Positions 1-6,761 are shown, numbered from the stretch's first letter. The stretch: DNA of 14,186 nucleotides from an uncultured Eubacteriales bacterium (GCA_902782895.1 CACZPA010000021.1:1-14186), one strand, 5' to 3'. Notes: a model not told the origin generated them from the letters alone. Made by a program: numbers and translations.

Positions 1-2
1 CC

Positions 3-1181
3 AAGGATCCGTCCACGATGACGCTGAGAGATCCCGGAGACGCGGAAGGCGTTTTCTACGACATCTATCCGGAAGGCGTTCTGGAGGATTATGACGGCAG
101 CGAGAATCTGAAGCAGAAGAAGACCCCGTGGGGCCTGGACTTCAACCGGAACTTCCCGCTCGGATGGTTCCCGGATTCCAGACAGCCCGGCGCCGGCAAG
201 TACCCGCTCTCCAATCCGGAGACCAAGGCGATCGTTGATTTCGTACTGGCGCATCCGAATATCGGCGGCGCGGCAATCGGCCATACCTCCGGCGGAATCC
301 TGCTGTACCCGCCCGGAACGAGAGCAGCCAAGACCGCTCCCGCAGCCGATATCGACGCTTTCAAGGCGATCGCGGCGATGGGACAGGAAGAGCTCGGCTA
401 TCTGCCGATGAATATCTTTGATTCCTTCATGACGGATCAGGAGCAGTTCGACAGCGGCGCGCTGGACGACTGGATGTATCAGTCACAGGGCATTCCCGCA
501 TACACCGTAGAATTCTGGGATATCGCGACCAAGGCCGGGGTTCCGATGGATTGGGGCCAGGAGCGCTTCGGCGATCCCAAGAAGAGCATTCAGCGCTTCA
601 ACGCCTGCATCAAGTGGGTAAAAGAGAACGCGCCGGAGTACTACATGGATTGGACAGAGTATGAGCATCCTGTCTTCGGCAAAGTCGAGATCGGCGGTTT
701 CCACTATAAGTTCACACATCAGAACCCACCTCCGAAGTTCCTGCTGACAGAGTGCGAGAACGATACCCGGTTCAATATCCGCTTCGCGCTCGCGATGCCT
801 AAGCTCGCGATCGAAGACTTCTCCGCGGAGAAGGTAGAAGACGGCGTCTACAAGGTTACCGCACTTGTCGGCAACCGCGGCTATCTGCCGACCAACCTGA
901 CGGACGAAGCTTTCAAGCTGAAGGTCGTTAAGCCCGTCAAGGTCTGCCTGGAGGGAGCAAAGCTCCTGTCCGGCAAGGCGGAAGAGAAGATCGAATCGCT
1001 CTCCGGTTACTCCCGGACCGCGACAGGCGTTTTCTTCTACGGAAACATTACGACATCCGCAAGCGCGCCTGCCAAGAAGAAGCTTTCCTGGATCGTACAG
1101 GGCAAGGCCGGTGATGTTCTGAAGCTGACGGCCGCGAACGAAAAGGCCGGTACCAAGACGAAAGAGATTACGCTTCCGTAA
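3..1181 (+). CDS. M14 family zinc carboxypeptidase, C-terminal part (5' end outside window)
   Basis: The reading frame is open from the left edge, so the ATG at 18 is probably internal and the true start lies upstream. Numbering from that Met, the fragment carries the second half of an M14 carboxypeptidase fold: GLDFNRNFP (about residues 39-47), matching the substrate-binding Asn-Arg segment; the conserved YPLSNPET stretch; GHTSGG (His89), the expected third zinc ligand; and YTVEFWD (Glu165), the expected catalytic glutamate. The first zinc-binding motif (HxxE) should lie upstream. Residues of about 215-387 look like a beta-rich C-terminal accessory domain rather than peptidase core. The family removes C-terminal residues from peptides, or cleaves cell-wall peptides in some bacterial branches; the substrate cannot be told here. 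No signal peptide can be assessed. The gene ends 36 bp before a strong terminator. Family assignment is firm; specificity is unknown. Confidence 0.88.
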   Translation, partial: KDPSTMTLRDPGDAEGVFYDIYPEGVLEDYDGSENLKQKKTPWGLDFNRNFPLGWFPDSRQPGAGKYPLSNPETKAIVDFVLAHPNIGGAAIGHTSGGILLYPPGTRAAKTAPAADIDAFKAIAAMGQEELGYLPMNIFDSFMTDQEQFDSGALDDWMYQSQGIPAYTVEFWDIATKAGVPMDWGQERFGDPKKSIQRFNACIKWVKENAPEYYMDWTEYEHPVFGKVEIGGFHYKFTHQNPPPKFLLTECENDTRFNIRFALAMPKLAIEDFSAEKVEDGVYKVTALVGNRGYLPTNLTDEAFKLKVVKPVKVCLEGAKLLSGKAEEKIESLSGYSRTATGVFFYGNITTSASAPAKKKLSWIVQGKAGDVLKLTAANEKAGTKTKEITLP

Positions 1182-1217
1182 AATCCGTCCTGACAGACTA
1201 TGCGCCAAATAAAGAGA

Positions 1218-1250
1218 CGCTGTGAATCAAGGTTCACAGCGCCTTTTTGT
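1218..1250 (+). terminator. Intrinsic terminator, probably bidirectional
   Basis: A perfect 9-bp stem (cgctgtgaa at 1218-1226 with ttcacagcg at 1233-1241) closes a 6-nt loop and is followed by cctttttgt. On the opposite strand the same hairpin is followed by tctttattt (from 1208-1216). It can therefore end both the M14 gene (+) and the converging hydrolase gene (minus), whose stop is at 1285. Confidence 0.85.
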
Positions 1251-1284
1251 GTTTGGTGTTCAGGGCTTATTCTGCCGGCCGGTT

Positions 1285-2058
1285 TTACCATTCGATGGTC
1301 ATACCGTCATCGCTGATGGAGGCTGGGATCGGACATTCCGCGAGAGCCGGCGCGACGGTGTCGTGATTCTCGAGAATCTCGCGTCCGTGATGGAGAAAGA
1401 CAAGCTCCTTTGCATAATCTTTGGCAAGATCACAGACGGCTTTGACCGGATGATGACCCGTCTCGCAGAGCAGGAGATCACAGCCACCCTCAAGGACCGG
1501 CTTCAGCGGAGCAAGACCGACCGCGACATCACCGGAGAAGACGATGGTTTTCCCTTCGCACTCGATCCGGTAGGAATAGCTCCGGCAATGGCCGTCCTCG
1601 CCATCCGGCAGATGGAAGGACGGGAAGCCCGTCACTTTTACCGTGCCGTCGTCATAGAATGTTCCAAATGCTGGCGTATGCTGCTCTACGATATTGTCAT
1701 AATCATAGCTGCCTTCCGTATACTGCAGACAGTCATGCAAGGAACGCCAGACCTCGATATCCGGGATATAGAGGCCGATTTTCCCGTCCGCGATCGGTCT
1801 GCGATAGCGGCCGGAGACTTTGCGGATCGTCCAAAGGAGGCCCATCAGGCCGCCGATATGGTCATAATGCGTATGAGAGATGAAAATCGCGCGGGTCTGT
1901 GTCAGCTCGACCCCGGACAGATAGGCTGCCCGGTCACAAGCCTCGCCGGCATCAAAGAAATAATTCCGGCCGCCGGAGATCAATACAAAGGAGGTATGCT
2001 GCCTTCCCGGCATCGGTTCCGTGCCGGAGCAAGAGCCTAATATACGAAGAATTGCCAT
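1285..2058 (-). CDS. MBL-fold (metallo-beta-lactamase) hydrolase, RNase Z-like subgroup
   Basis: The 257-residue protein is a complete single-domain MBL-fold hydrolase. It has the metal-binding motif SHTHYDHIGG (residues 61-70; His62, His64, Asp66, His67), a further histidine region at SFHLPDGEDGH (His149/His157), FSGD with Asp177, and a late His pair in FLHHG (His223-His224). This pattern (HxHxDH, H, SGD, HH) matches the cytosolic RNase Z/phosphodiesterase-like branch rather than true beta-lactamases. No signal peptide is present. The substrate is unknown; this branch includes tRNA 3' processing enzymes and cyclic-phosphodiester or phosphonate hydrolases, but a long exosite arm typical of tRNase Z is not evident. 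The ATG is preceded by AGAAAGAAGGA at a normal distance. It lies downstream of the MATE gene in the same direction but has its own promoter. Confidence 0.85.
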   Translation of the reverse strand: MAILRILGSCSGTEPMPGRQHTSFVLISGGRNYFFDAGEACDRAAYLSGVELTQTRAIFISHTHYDHIGGLMGLLWTIRKVSGRYRRPIADGKIGLYIPDIEVWRSLHDCLQYTEGSYDYDNIVEQHTPAFGTFYDDGTVKVTGFPSFHLPDGEDGHCRSYSYRIECEGKTIVFSGDVAVGLAPLKPVLEGGCDLLLCETGHHPVKAVCDLAKDYAKELVFLHHGREILENHDTVAPALAECPIPASISDDGMTIEW

Positions 2059-2097
2059 GATGATCCTTCTTTCTGTTGTTGTGAGTTCTGTGCTTTC

Positions 2098-2126
2098 ATT
2101 TTAAGTCCGGAAGATCCCGCTGTCAA
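2098..2126 (-). promoter_or_regulatory. SigA-type promoter of the MBL hydrolase gene
   Basis: On the minus strand TTGACA (2126-2121) is followed after exactly 17 nt by TAAAAT (2103-2098), about 40 nt upstream of the ATG at 2058. A clear terminator for the upstream MATE gene is not visible in 2059-2163, so read-through from it remains possible. Confidence 0.7.
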
Positions 2127-2163
2127 GCGAAAGAGACACGTTAGGTCTAAAGCGGCCTGTATG

Positions 2164-3516
2164 TCAGTCCTTTTTGGATGTAACGGCGTATTTCCGGCTC
2201 GCGATTATAAAGCAGACGATGCACATTACGACCTGAAGGACGGTAGCGCAGGGCGTGGCAAGACCCATATGGAACATGGAGACCGGTACTTCGCGGCTCA
2301 TCAGAAACGCGACCGGAATCCGCACGCAGAACGCGCCGATAATGCCCTGGATCATAACAAAACGGGTCATGCCGAGTCCGTTGAAGAATCCGATGAAGCA
2401 GAACAGGAAGCAGGTCAGCAGGCAGTCGATGGCATAGGCCTTCAGATAATCCGCGGCAGCTGTAATGACCTGCTTATCATTCGCGAAGATTCCCGCGAGG
2501 AGGTCGCCGTGGAAGAAAGTTACCGCGAACATGACGATCGCAAGCACAGTGGAGACACCGATGGCATACAGCAGCGCTTTCCGGGCACGGTCGTATTTGC
2601 CGGCACCCATATTCTGCGCGACAAAGGCTGCCATGGCCTGCATGAATGCCGAAGGAATCAGCATGATAAAGCCGCAGACTTTTTCCGCGACACCGACGCC
2701 CGCCGAGGCGATCAGCCCCAGACTGTTTACGATCGCCAGAAGCACCAGGAAAGATATACCAACCAGCAGATCCTGCAGGGCGATCGGCAGGCCAAGCTTC
2801 GTCACGTGGCGGATGATTTTCCCGTCAAAGCGCAAAGTGGCTCTATGCACCTGGAAAGGCAGTTCCCGCCGCCGCATCAGCAGGAGGGAGATCCCTACAC
2901 TGATGGCCTGAGCCGCGACAGTCGCGATGGCAGCTCCTGCCGTCCCCATATGGAAAACGGCTACCAGCAGCAGATCTCCCGCGATATTGCAGATGCAGGC
3001 GATGAATACGGTGAGGAGAGGTGTCCGGGAATCTCCGATCCCGCGGAAAATACTGCCGATCAGATTATAAGAGATGATAAAAACCGATCCCAGACCGCAG
3101 ATCCGGATGTACTGTACCGTTTCCGCAAAAGCTTCCGCAGGAGCGTGCATGATCCGGCTCAGGGCCGGAGCGCCAAGCGGAATCAGTACGGTAAAAGCCG
3201 CGGCGATCGCGGCGAACAGGCAGATGCTGCTTCCGATTACCTGTCCCGCCTGTGACGCGTTGCCTTCACCGATCCGTCGGCTCAGCAGAATCGTCGTGCC
3301 CATCGCAAAGCTGGTGACGAGATTCGTCAGCGTCATCATGATCTGAGAACCGGTCGATACCGCGGAGACATCCAGCGGCTCGGCAAATTTGCCCACGATC
3401 ATCAGATCGACCGCTCCGTACATGGACTGCAAAAGCATGGCAAAGAATACGGGCAGCATGAACCGCAGAAGCGGTATCAGAATCCTGCCGTTCGTAAAAT
3501 CGTTTTCCTGCCGCAT
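2164..3516 (-). CDS. MATE family multidrug efflux transporter
   Basis: The 450-residue protein has the length and hydrophobic pattern of a 12-helix MATE transporter: two six-helix halves separated by a basic cytoplasmic loop near MRRRELPF. The first helix region (LPVFFAMLLQSMYGAVDLMI, then VGKF) and the later IIGSIFRGIGDS-like segment (read as NLIGSIFRGIGDSRTP) are typical of the family. MATE proteins sit in the cytoplasmic membrane and export cationic drugs or metabolites in exchange for Na+ or H+. Substrate cannot be deduced. The start is set by GAGGAGG 8 nt upstream of the ATG. Transcription starts from a consensus promoter about 100 nt upstream and must pass a terminator hairpin directly before the ribosome binding site, together with a nine-codon leader ORF, so conditional expression is likely (see leader features). 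The MBL gene follows 105 bp downstream. Confidence 0.92.
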   Translation of the reverse strand: MRQENDFTNGRILIPLLRFMLPVFFAMLLQSMYGAVDLMIVGKFAEPLDVSAVSTGSQIMMTLTNLVTSFAMGTTILLSRRIGEGNASQAGQVIGSSICLFAAIAAAFTVLIPLGAPALSRIMHAPAEAFAETVQYIRICGLGSVFIISYNLIGSIFRGIGDSRTPLLTVFIACICNIAGDLLLVAVFHMGTAGAAIATVAAQAISVGISLLLMRRRELPFQVHRATLRFDGKIIRHVTKLGLPIALQDLLVGISFLVLLAIVNSLGLIASAGVGVAEKVCGFIMLIPSAFMQAMAAFVAQNMGAGKYDRARKALLYAIGVSTVLAIVMFAVTFFHGDLLAGIFANDKQVITAAADYLKAYAIDCLLTCFLFCFIGFFNGLGMTRFVMIQGIIGAFCVRIPVAFLMSREVPVSMFHMGLATPCATVLQVVMCIVCFIIASRKYAVTSKKD

Positions 3517-3532
3517 GACAACTCCTCCTCGT

Positions 3533-3584
3533 AAAAAACAACCGGATAAGAACCAGGTATCTCACCTGACATCTTATCCGGTTG
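3533..3584 (-). terminator. Leader terminator (attenuator) in front of the MATE gene
   Basis: Read on the minus strand, a perfect 13-bp stem is formed by caaccggataaga (3584-3572) and tcttatccggttg (3551-3539). A nested inner stem caggt/acctg lies in its loop, and six T residues (3538-3533) follow. This is a canonical intrinsic terminator, but it lies between the promoter and the MATE start, only a few bases before the GAGGAGG ribosome binding site. It should therefore stop most transcripts unless its formation is prevented. Confidence 0.8.
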
Positions 3585-3603
3585 ATGATTTCCTGTGAAC
3601 CAT
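3574..3603 (-). CDS. Putative nine-residue leader peptide of the MATE attenuator
   Basis: On the minus strand an ATG at 3603 opens the short frame MVHRKSSTG, ending with TAA at 3576-3574. It is preceded by ATCGGAGGGTGG, a good Shine-Dalgarno though closely spaced (about 4-7 nt). The last three codons plus stop fall inside the 5' arm of the 13-bp terminator stem. A ribosome stalled on or near the end of this frame would cover that arm and block hairpin formation. The frame is too short for statistical support; its position is the main argument. Confidence 0.5.
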   Translation of the reverse strand: MVHRKSSTG

Positions 3604-3625
3604 CCACCCTCCGATGAACGCAGGT

Positions 3626-3654
3626 ATTATAACACGAAAGATTGATTTGTGCAA
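3626..3654 (-). promoter_or_regulatory. Promoter of the MATE gene
   Basis: On the minus strand TTGCAC (3654-3649) is separated by exactly 17 nt from a perfect TATAAT (3631-3626). The predicted start is near 3619, giving a leader of about 100 nt that contains the leader ORF and the attenuator. Its -35 region interlocks with the -35 region of the divergent promoter. Confidence 0.75.
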
Positions 3655-3670
3655 CCGGATATGATATCAT
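3642..3670 (+). promoter_or_regulatory. Promoter of the split-barrel flavoprotein gene
   Basis: TTGATT (3642-3647) and TATCAT (3665-3670) are separated by 17 nt, giving a start near 3677 and a short untranslated leader of about 28 nt. The -35 element overlaps the spacer and -35 of the MATE promoter, so the two RNA polymerase sites are mutually exclusive or co-regulated. The -10 element is part of the palindrome ATGATATCAT (3661-3670). Confidence 0.55.
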
Positions 3671-3704
3671 GCGGATATAGGACATTACAGAAAGGAGAAC
3701 AGAC

Positions 3705-4106
3705 ATGGCAGGGATTGAGAAGGTATATCAGTTTTTAGATGAAGCGGGAACGTATTATCTGGCGACAGTGGAGGGCGATCAGCCCAGAGTCAGACCGTTT
3801 GGAACAGCGCTGCTTTATGACGGCAGGCTTTATATTCAGACAGGCAAGATCAAACCGGTTTCCAGACAGATCGCCGCGAATCCCAAAGTAGAGGTCTGCG
3901 CTTTCAAGGACGGAAAATGGCTCAGAATCGCGGGTATCCTCGAGAACGACGAGAACCGTGATGTGAAGGTCGCCATGCTGGATAAAGCTCCCGGACTGAA
4001 AGGTATGTACGACCCGGACGACGGCAATATGCAGATGCTGTATTTCAAGTGCGGATGCGCTACCTTCAGCTCCTTTACGGAAGCGCCGGAGACGATCGAG
4101 TTCTGA
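3705..4106 (+). CDS. Pyridoxamine 5'-phosphate oxidase-like (FMN-binding split barrel) protein
   Basis: This 133-residue protein has the compact form of the PNPOx-like split barrel. The start YYLATVEGDQPRVRPFG (about residues 17-33) is the family's first strands, with the conserved 'P-x-V-R-P-F' segment that contacts the FMN phosphate. It is followed by YIQTGKIKPVSRQIAANPKV (43-62), LRIAGIL (73-79) and the C-terminal Cys/Phe-rich strand. Single-domain members of this length usually bind flavin or related cofactors as dimers and act as oxidoreductases. They include Nim-type nitroreductase relatives, but the actual substrate is unknown, and true PdxH is longer. The start is fixed by AAAGGAGA upstream of the ATG. 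It is divergently transcribed from the MATE gene with overlapping promoters, hinting at joint control in a drug or redox stress response (inference). Confidence 0.85.
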   Translation: MAGIEKVYQFLDEAGTYYLATVEGDQPRVRPFGTALLYDGRLYIQTGKIKPVSRQIAANPKVEVCAFKDGKWLRIAGILENDENRDVKVAMLDKAPGLKGMYDPDDGNMQMLYFKCGCATFSSFTEAPETIEF

Positions 4107-4133
4107 TCAGCGGCAGCCCTGGATAAGCCGGCG

Positions 4134-4313
4134 ATGAGAATCAGTCAGAACGGGAAGGTTTCGGAACTTCTGCGGGATGTACCGATCCCGCGGATGTTCC
4201 ACGCGAGGCAGGCATTTGACGGGTCGCATATCGATCCGCAGGATATACCGGCAGTCGACGGGCCGGCAGAGCTGGATTTTGACGAGAAAGGAAATCTGAC
4301 CGGAGTGCTATAA
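4134..4313 (+). pseudogene. Probable remnant of a LarA/DUF2088-like gene (59 codons)
   Basis: An ATG-to-TAA frame of 59 codons has coding-like composition with a sharp end. Its first part, VSELLRDVPIPRMFHARQAF followed by DGSHIDPQDIPAV, resembles (from memory) the N-terminus of DUF2088/LarA-like proteins, the nickel-dependent lactate racemase superfamily. Those proteins run to roughly 400 residues, so the enzyme core is absent. The end, LDFDEKGNLTGVL, looks like a natural C-terminus, suggesting a large internal deletion that joined both ends in frame. No Shine-Dalgarno precedes the ATG, and the frame is open back to the TGA of the split-barrel gene, in the same phase. It could instead be a small unrelated protein. 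Sequence after 4313 turns AT-rich and non-coding. Confidence 0.4.
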
Positions 4314-4377
4314 AACCGCTCCGATGAAGCAAATGATTTCTTGTATATTGGGCCAAACAAAAGAATGAGAAAACGCA

Positions 4378-4427
4378 AAATGATAGCAGAGAATCGTTGA
4401 CAATTATAGTATTATCTGCTATCATTT
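4378..4427 (+). promoter_or_regulatory. mscS-like gene promoter enclosed by a 13-bp inverted repeat
   Basis: A strong promoter, TTGACA (4397-4402), 17 nt, TATCAT (4420-4425), lies between perfect inverted arms aaatgatagcaga (4378-4390) and tctgctatcattt (4415-4427). The right arm covers the -10 element and the left arm sits just upstream of -35, centres about 37 bp apart. This is what an operator bound by a dimeric repressor or a looping regulator would look like. The left arm is outside the transcript from this promoter, so an RNA role would need read-through from upstream. The following 4432-4556 is an AT-rich untranslated leader of about 125 nt in which I see no clear riboswitch. Confidence 0.6.
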
Positions 4428-4556
4428 GTTTATATTTTAGCGGGTTTACATTTACATTAAGAGAATCGATATGTATGTTAGGTTTTCTTATTCGTCGGGC
4501 TGAATCGCGTCCGGCTCCGCATAAACGGAATAAAAAAGAAAGGCGAGGTTGGCATC

Positions 4557-5447
4557 ATGGAGAAGAATCCGAAATCAGTTGTGAAACTCATCGTGTACAT
4601 CGTCGCATTGCTTGCGATAGCGGGAATCAGCCTGGGGACGGGGCTTTTTAAGTCCGTCGGAGACATGCTGAAGGGGATCCACATCAACCTGATCTCCATC
4701 ATTCAGGTTGTCATGATGGTCCTGCTCGTTCTGGCGCTGGAGAATCTGATCCTTTGGGTGATCAACCTGATCAAGCCCAAGAATTCGCGTGCCAAGACAC
4801 TTCTGTCGATCTTTGGAAGCATCCTGAAATATATTTCGGCGATCATCATTATCTGCTGGGGCCTGACGATCCTTGGCGCGAATGTCGGTACGATCGTTGC
4901 CGGTGTCGGAATCATCGCTCTGATTATCGGTTTCGGCGCGGAGAGTCTGATCGCGGATATGGTGACCGGTGTTTTCATGCTTTTTGAGAATCAGTATAAT
5001 GTAGGCGATTATATTGAAGTCGGCGGATTCCGCGGCAAAGTAACGAATATCGGTATTCGGACCACCAGTCTGGAGGACGCGGGCGGCAATGTCAAGATCA
5101 TCAACAATTCCATGATGACCAATCTGCTGAATCGCTCCGATCATACTTCTCGCGCGGTCTCCACGATTGGCATCCCCTATGAAACGGATCTGGAAGCTCT
5201 CGAGGCCAGGATCCCGGATATGATGAAGGGGATTCTGGAGCGTCATAGCGACGTTCTGCTCGCGGAGCCGGTCTACCTCGGAGTCGACGCGCTGGCGGAT
5301 TCCTCCGTCAACCTGAAATTCGTCGCGGAAGTAGAGGACAAAGATATCTTCAGCGCTGCGCGTGTGCTGAACCGCGAGCTTTTCCTTGAGTTCCGCAAGG
5401 CCGGTGTGGAGGTACCGTTCCCGCAGGTGGATGTCCACCAGAAATAA
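4557..5447 (+). CDS. MscS family mechanosensitive ion channel
   Basis: The 296-residue protein has the small-conductance mechanosensitive channel layout. Three hydrophobic helices lie at about 8-28, 45-72 and 86-107. They are followed by the pore-lining TM3, rich in Gly/Ala (VGTIVAGVGIIALIIGFGAE, about 110-129), and the signature continuing ADMVTGVFMLFENQYNVGDY (about 133-152) into the beta domain. The C-terminal alpha/beta cage domain extends to the end, and the length is normal for the family. Such channels open under membrane tension and release solutes on hypo-osmotic shock. GAGG about 9 nt upstream supports the ATG. The next gene starts within 16 bp, so the two are almost certainly co-transcribed. 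Specificity among MscS paralogues is not resolvable from sequence reading alone. Confidence 0.93.
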   Translation: MEKNPKSVVKLIVYIVALLAIAGISLGTGLFKSVGDMLKGIHINLISIIQVVMMVLLVLALENLILWVINLIKPKNSRAKTLLSIFGSILKYISAIIIICWGLTILGANVGTIVAGVGIIALIIGFGAESLIADMVTGVFMLFENQYNVGDYIEVGGFRGKVTNIGIRTTSLEDAGGNVKIINNSMMTNLLNRSDHTSRAVSTIGIPYETDLEALEARIPDMMKGILERHSDVLLAEPVYLGVDALADSSVNLKFVAEVEDKDIFSAARVLNRELFLEFRKAGVEVPFPQVDVHQK

Positions 5448-5462
5448 TCCGGTGTGAACAGG

Positions 5463-6743
5463 ATGTATACGCAGAAAGACCGGCGCGAATTCGGATTCGT
5501 GCCCGGTGAATATGAATACACTCCGCCGGACGGGATACCTGCCGAGGCGGCCGAGAATATCGGCCCTGGAGAAGCTGTGGAATTCGATCAGCCTGCCCCG
5601 GAGATCACAGGTCCGGGCGAGTATGTCTATGAAGCGTCTGGAAAGAAAAAACACGGCGCGGCCAAGCTGGCTGCGATTATGGTGGCGATAACGCTCGTGC
5701 TCGGAGCCTCGAATCCTTTCACGGGGCCGGAGGACGCGAACGCTGCAGCAGAGATTTCACGGCAGGAGGCAGAAGCGCCGGCGCAGGAGTCCGCTGCCGA
5801 GGAATCCAAACGGGAAGAATCCGAGAGAGAGGGATCGACGCAGGAAGAGTCTACCGAAGGCTCTGCAATATCCGGACAGGAGTCCGCTTTGGAAGAATCA
5901 GCAGGCGCAGAGACCTCTGCAGGCACGGGATCATCAGCAAGTACGGAATCATCAGCAAACGCAGAATCTTCGACCGTGCCGGCAATCTATGTCGAGCCGG
6001 AAGCGGATGTCTACCTGATCGCGTTTTATTCCGAGCAGTTTGGATCCGTTGAATTCAGCAATATGGACAATGTGACGCATGTCGAGCTTCAGTTCTACGA
6101 TACGCTGACGGATTCACTGGATCAGACAAGGGACATCACGGAAGAAGCTTTGACCGGGGTCTATGAAATAGAAGAGTTTACGACAGATTTCATCTATGAG
6201 AGACATTCGGCAGAGTATAATGCCGCTTTTGCGTTCCCGATGGAAGTGCGGATGGATGTCGTCATGACTTATGACACGGCTGACGGCGAGCAGACCAAGG
6301 TGGTCTCGACCGTTTCAGCGGATGAAAGGGACCATATATGGTCGCTCAAATATATTCCCGAGGCCGAAGAATGGGAAGCCGCAGGCACGTTCGTGCTTGA
6401 CCTCATGATACCGGCTTCCGACGAACTCAATATCGTATATGATCCGGATTATCCCGCGGAAGATATCCGGCCGGGTACCTTTGTCATTACAGGTGAGCTG
6501 AACCGGGAGCCGTTGGATATTCAGAGCCTGTCAACAATCACTTCCCAGAGTGCCGTAAGCTATGACACCGAAGGAAACGAGACGCCGGTCACGATTGCCG
6601 ACCTGATGATCAGCAAGCCCGCAGGCGTTACGGAAACATCGGGACAGTATATCCATTTCACGGTCACATGGTATGTCGAAACCTATGGCAAACCGATAAC
6701 GATCCATAAGTATGTGCGCGCGACGGCGGATTATGGAGAATAA
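5463..6743 (+). CDS. Unrecognised single-pass membrane protein with Ser/Glu-rich stalk
   Basis: I do not recognise a family. A GTG at 5454 could add three residues (429 in total), but the ATG at 5463 is equally plausible; neither has a good Shine-Dalgarno, so translation is probably coupled to the mscS-like gene ending 6-15 bp upstream. In the 429-residue numbering there are four parts. Residues 1-62 are an acidic N-terminal region with loosely repeated PGEY/GPGE motifs (VPGEYEYTPP, IGPGEAVEF, TGPGEYVYE). Residues 63-67 are a basic SGKKKH stop signal, followed by one hydrophobic helix at about 68-86. Residues 95-175 are a low-complexity Ser/Glu/Ala stalk with ESS and SAE repeats. Residues 178-429 are a folded-looking, beta-rich acidic domain. 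The charge pattern predicts N-in, C-out topology, so the C-terminal domain would lie outside the cell. A terminator follows. Confidence 0.75.
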   Translation: MYTQKDRREFGFVPGEYEYTPPDGIPAEAAENIGPGEAVEFDQPAPEITGPGEYVYEASGKKKHGAAKLAAIMVAITLVLGASNPFTGPEDANAAAEISRQEAEAPAQESAAEESKREESEREGSTQEESTEGSAISGQESALEESAGAETSAGTGSSASTESSANAESSTVPAIYVEPEADVYLIAFYSEQFGSVEFSNMDNVTHVELQFYDTLTDSLDQTRDITEEALTGVYEIEEFTTDFIYERHSAEYNAAFAFPMEVRMDVVMTYDTADGEQTKVVSTVSADERDHIWSLKYIPEAEEWEAAGTFVLDLMIPASDELNIVYDPDYPAEDIRPGTFVITGELNREPLDIQSLSTITSQSAVSYDTEGNETPVTIADLMISKPAGVTETSGQYIHFTVTWYVETYGKPITIHKYVRATADYGE

Positions 6744-6761
6744 GGAACAGATTTTCATCGA

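Noticed and set aside
483..1208. A 241-codon minus-strand frame opposite the M14 peptidase.
   Set aside because: It overlaps the catalytic-motif-bearing peptidase frame and the terminator, and has no ribosome site or domain.
2104..2163. A terminator for the MATE gene.
   Set aside because: Only a 4-bp agac/gtct stem without a T tract was found, too weak to call.
2161..3255. A 364-codon plus-strand frame opposite the MATE gene.
   Set aside because: The product is a charged, Asp/Gln/Arg-rich sequence without any fold pattern; the minus-strand frame is an unmistakable 12-helix transporter.
4378..4427. Inverted repeat considered as ends of a small insertion element.
   Set aside because: The spacer is only 24 nt and is filled by a promoter; no flanking target duplication was found.
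4432..4556. Possible riboswitch or leader peptide in the 125-nt leader of the mscS-like gene (a 10-codon ATG frame near 4471).
   Set aside because: No stable hairpin, no terminator or ribosome-site sequestering structure, and only a weak Shine-Dalgarno for the short frame.
4575..5654. A 359-codon minus-strand frame opposite the MscS-type gene.
   Set aside because: Shadow of the mscS-like gene and the start of the next gene; no ribosome site and Asp/Arg/Gln-rich low-information product.
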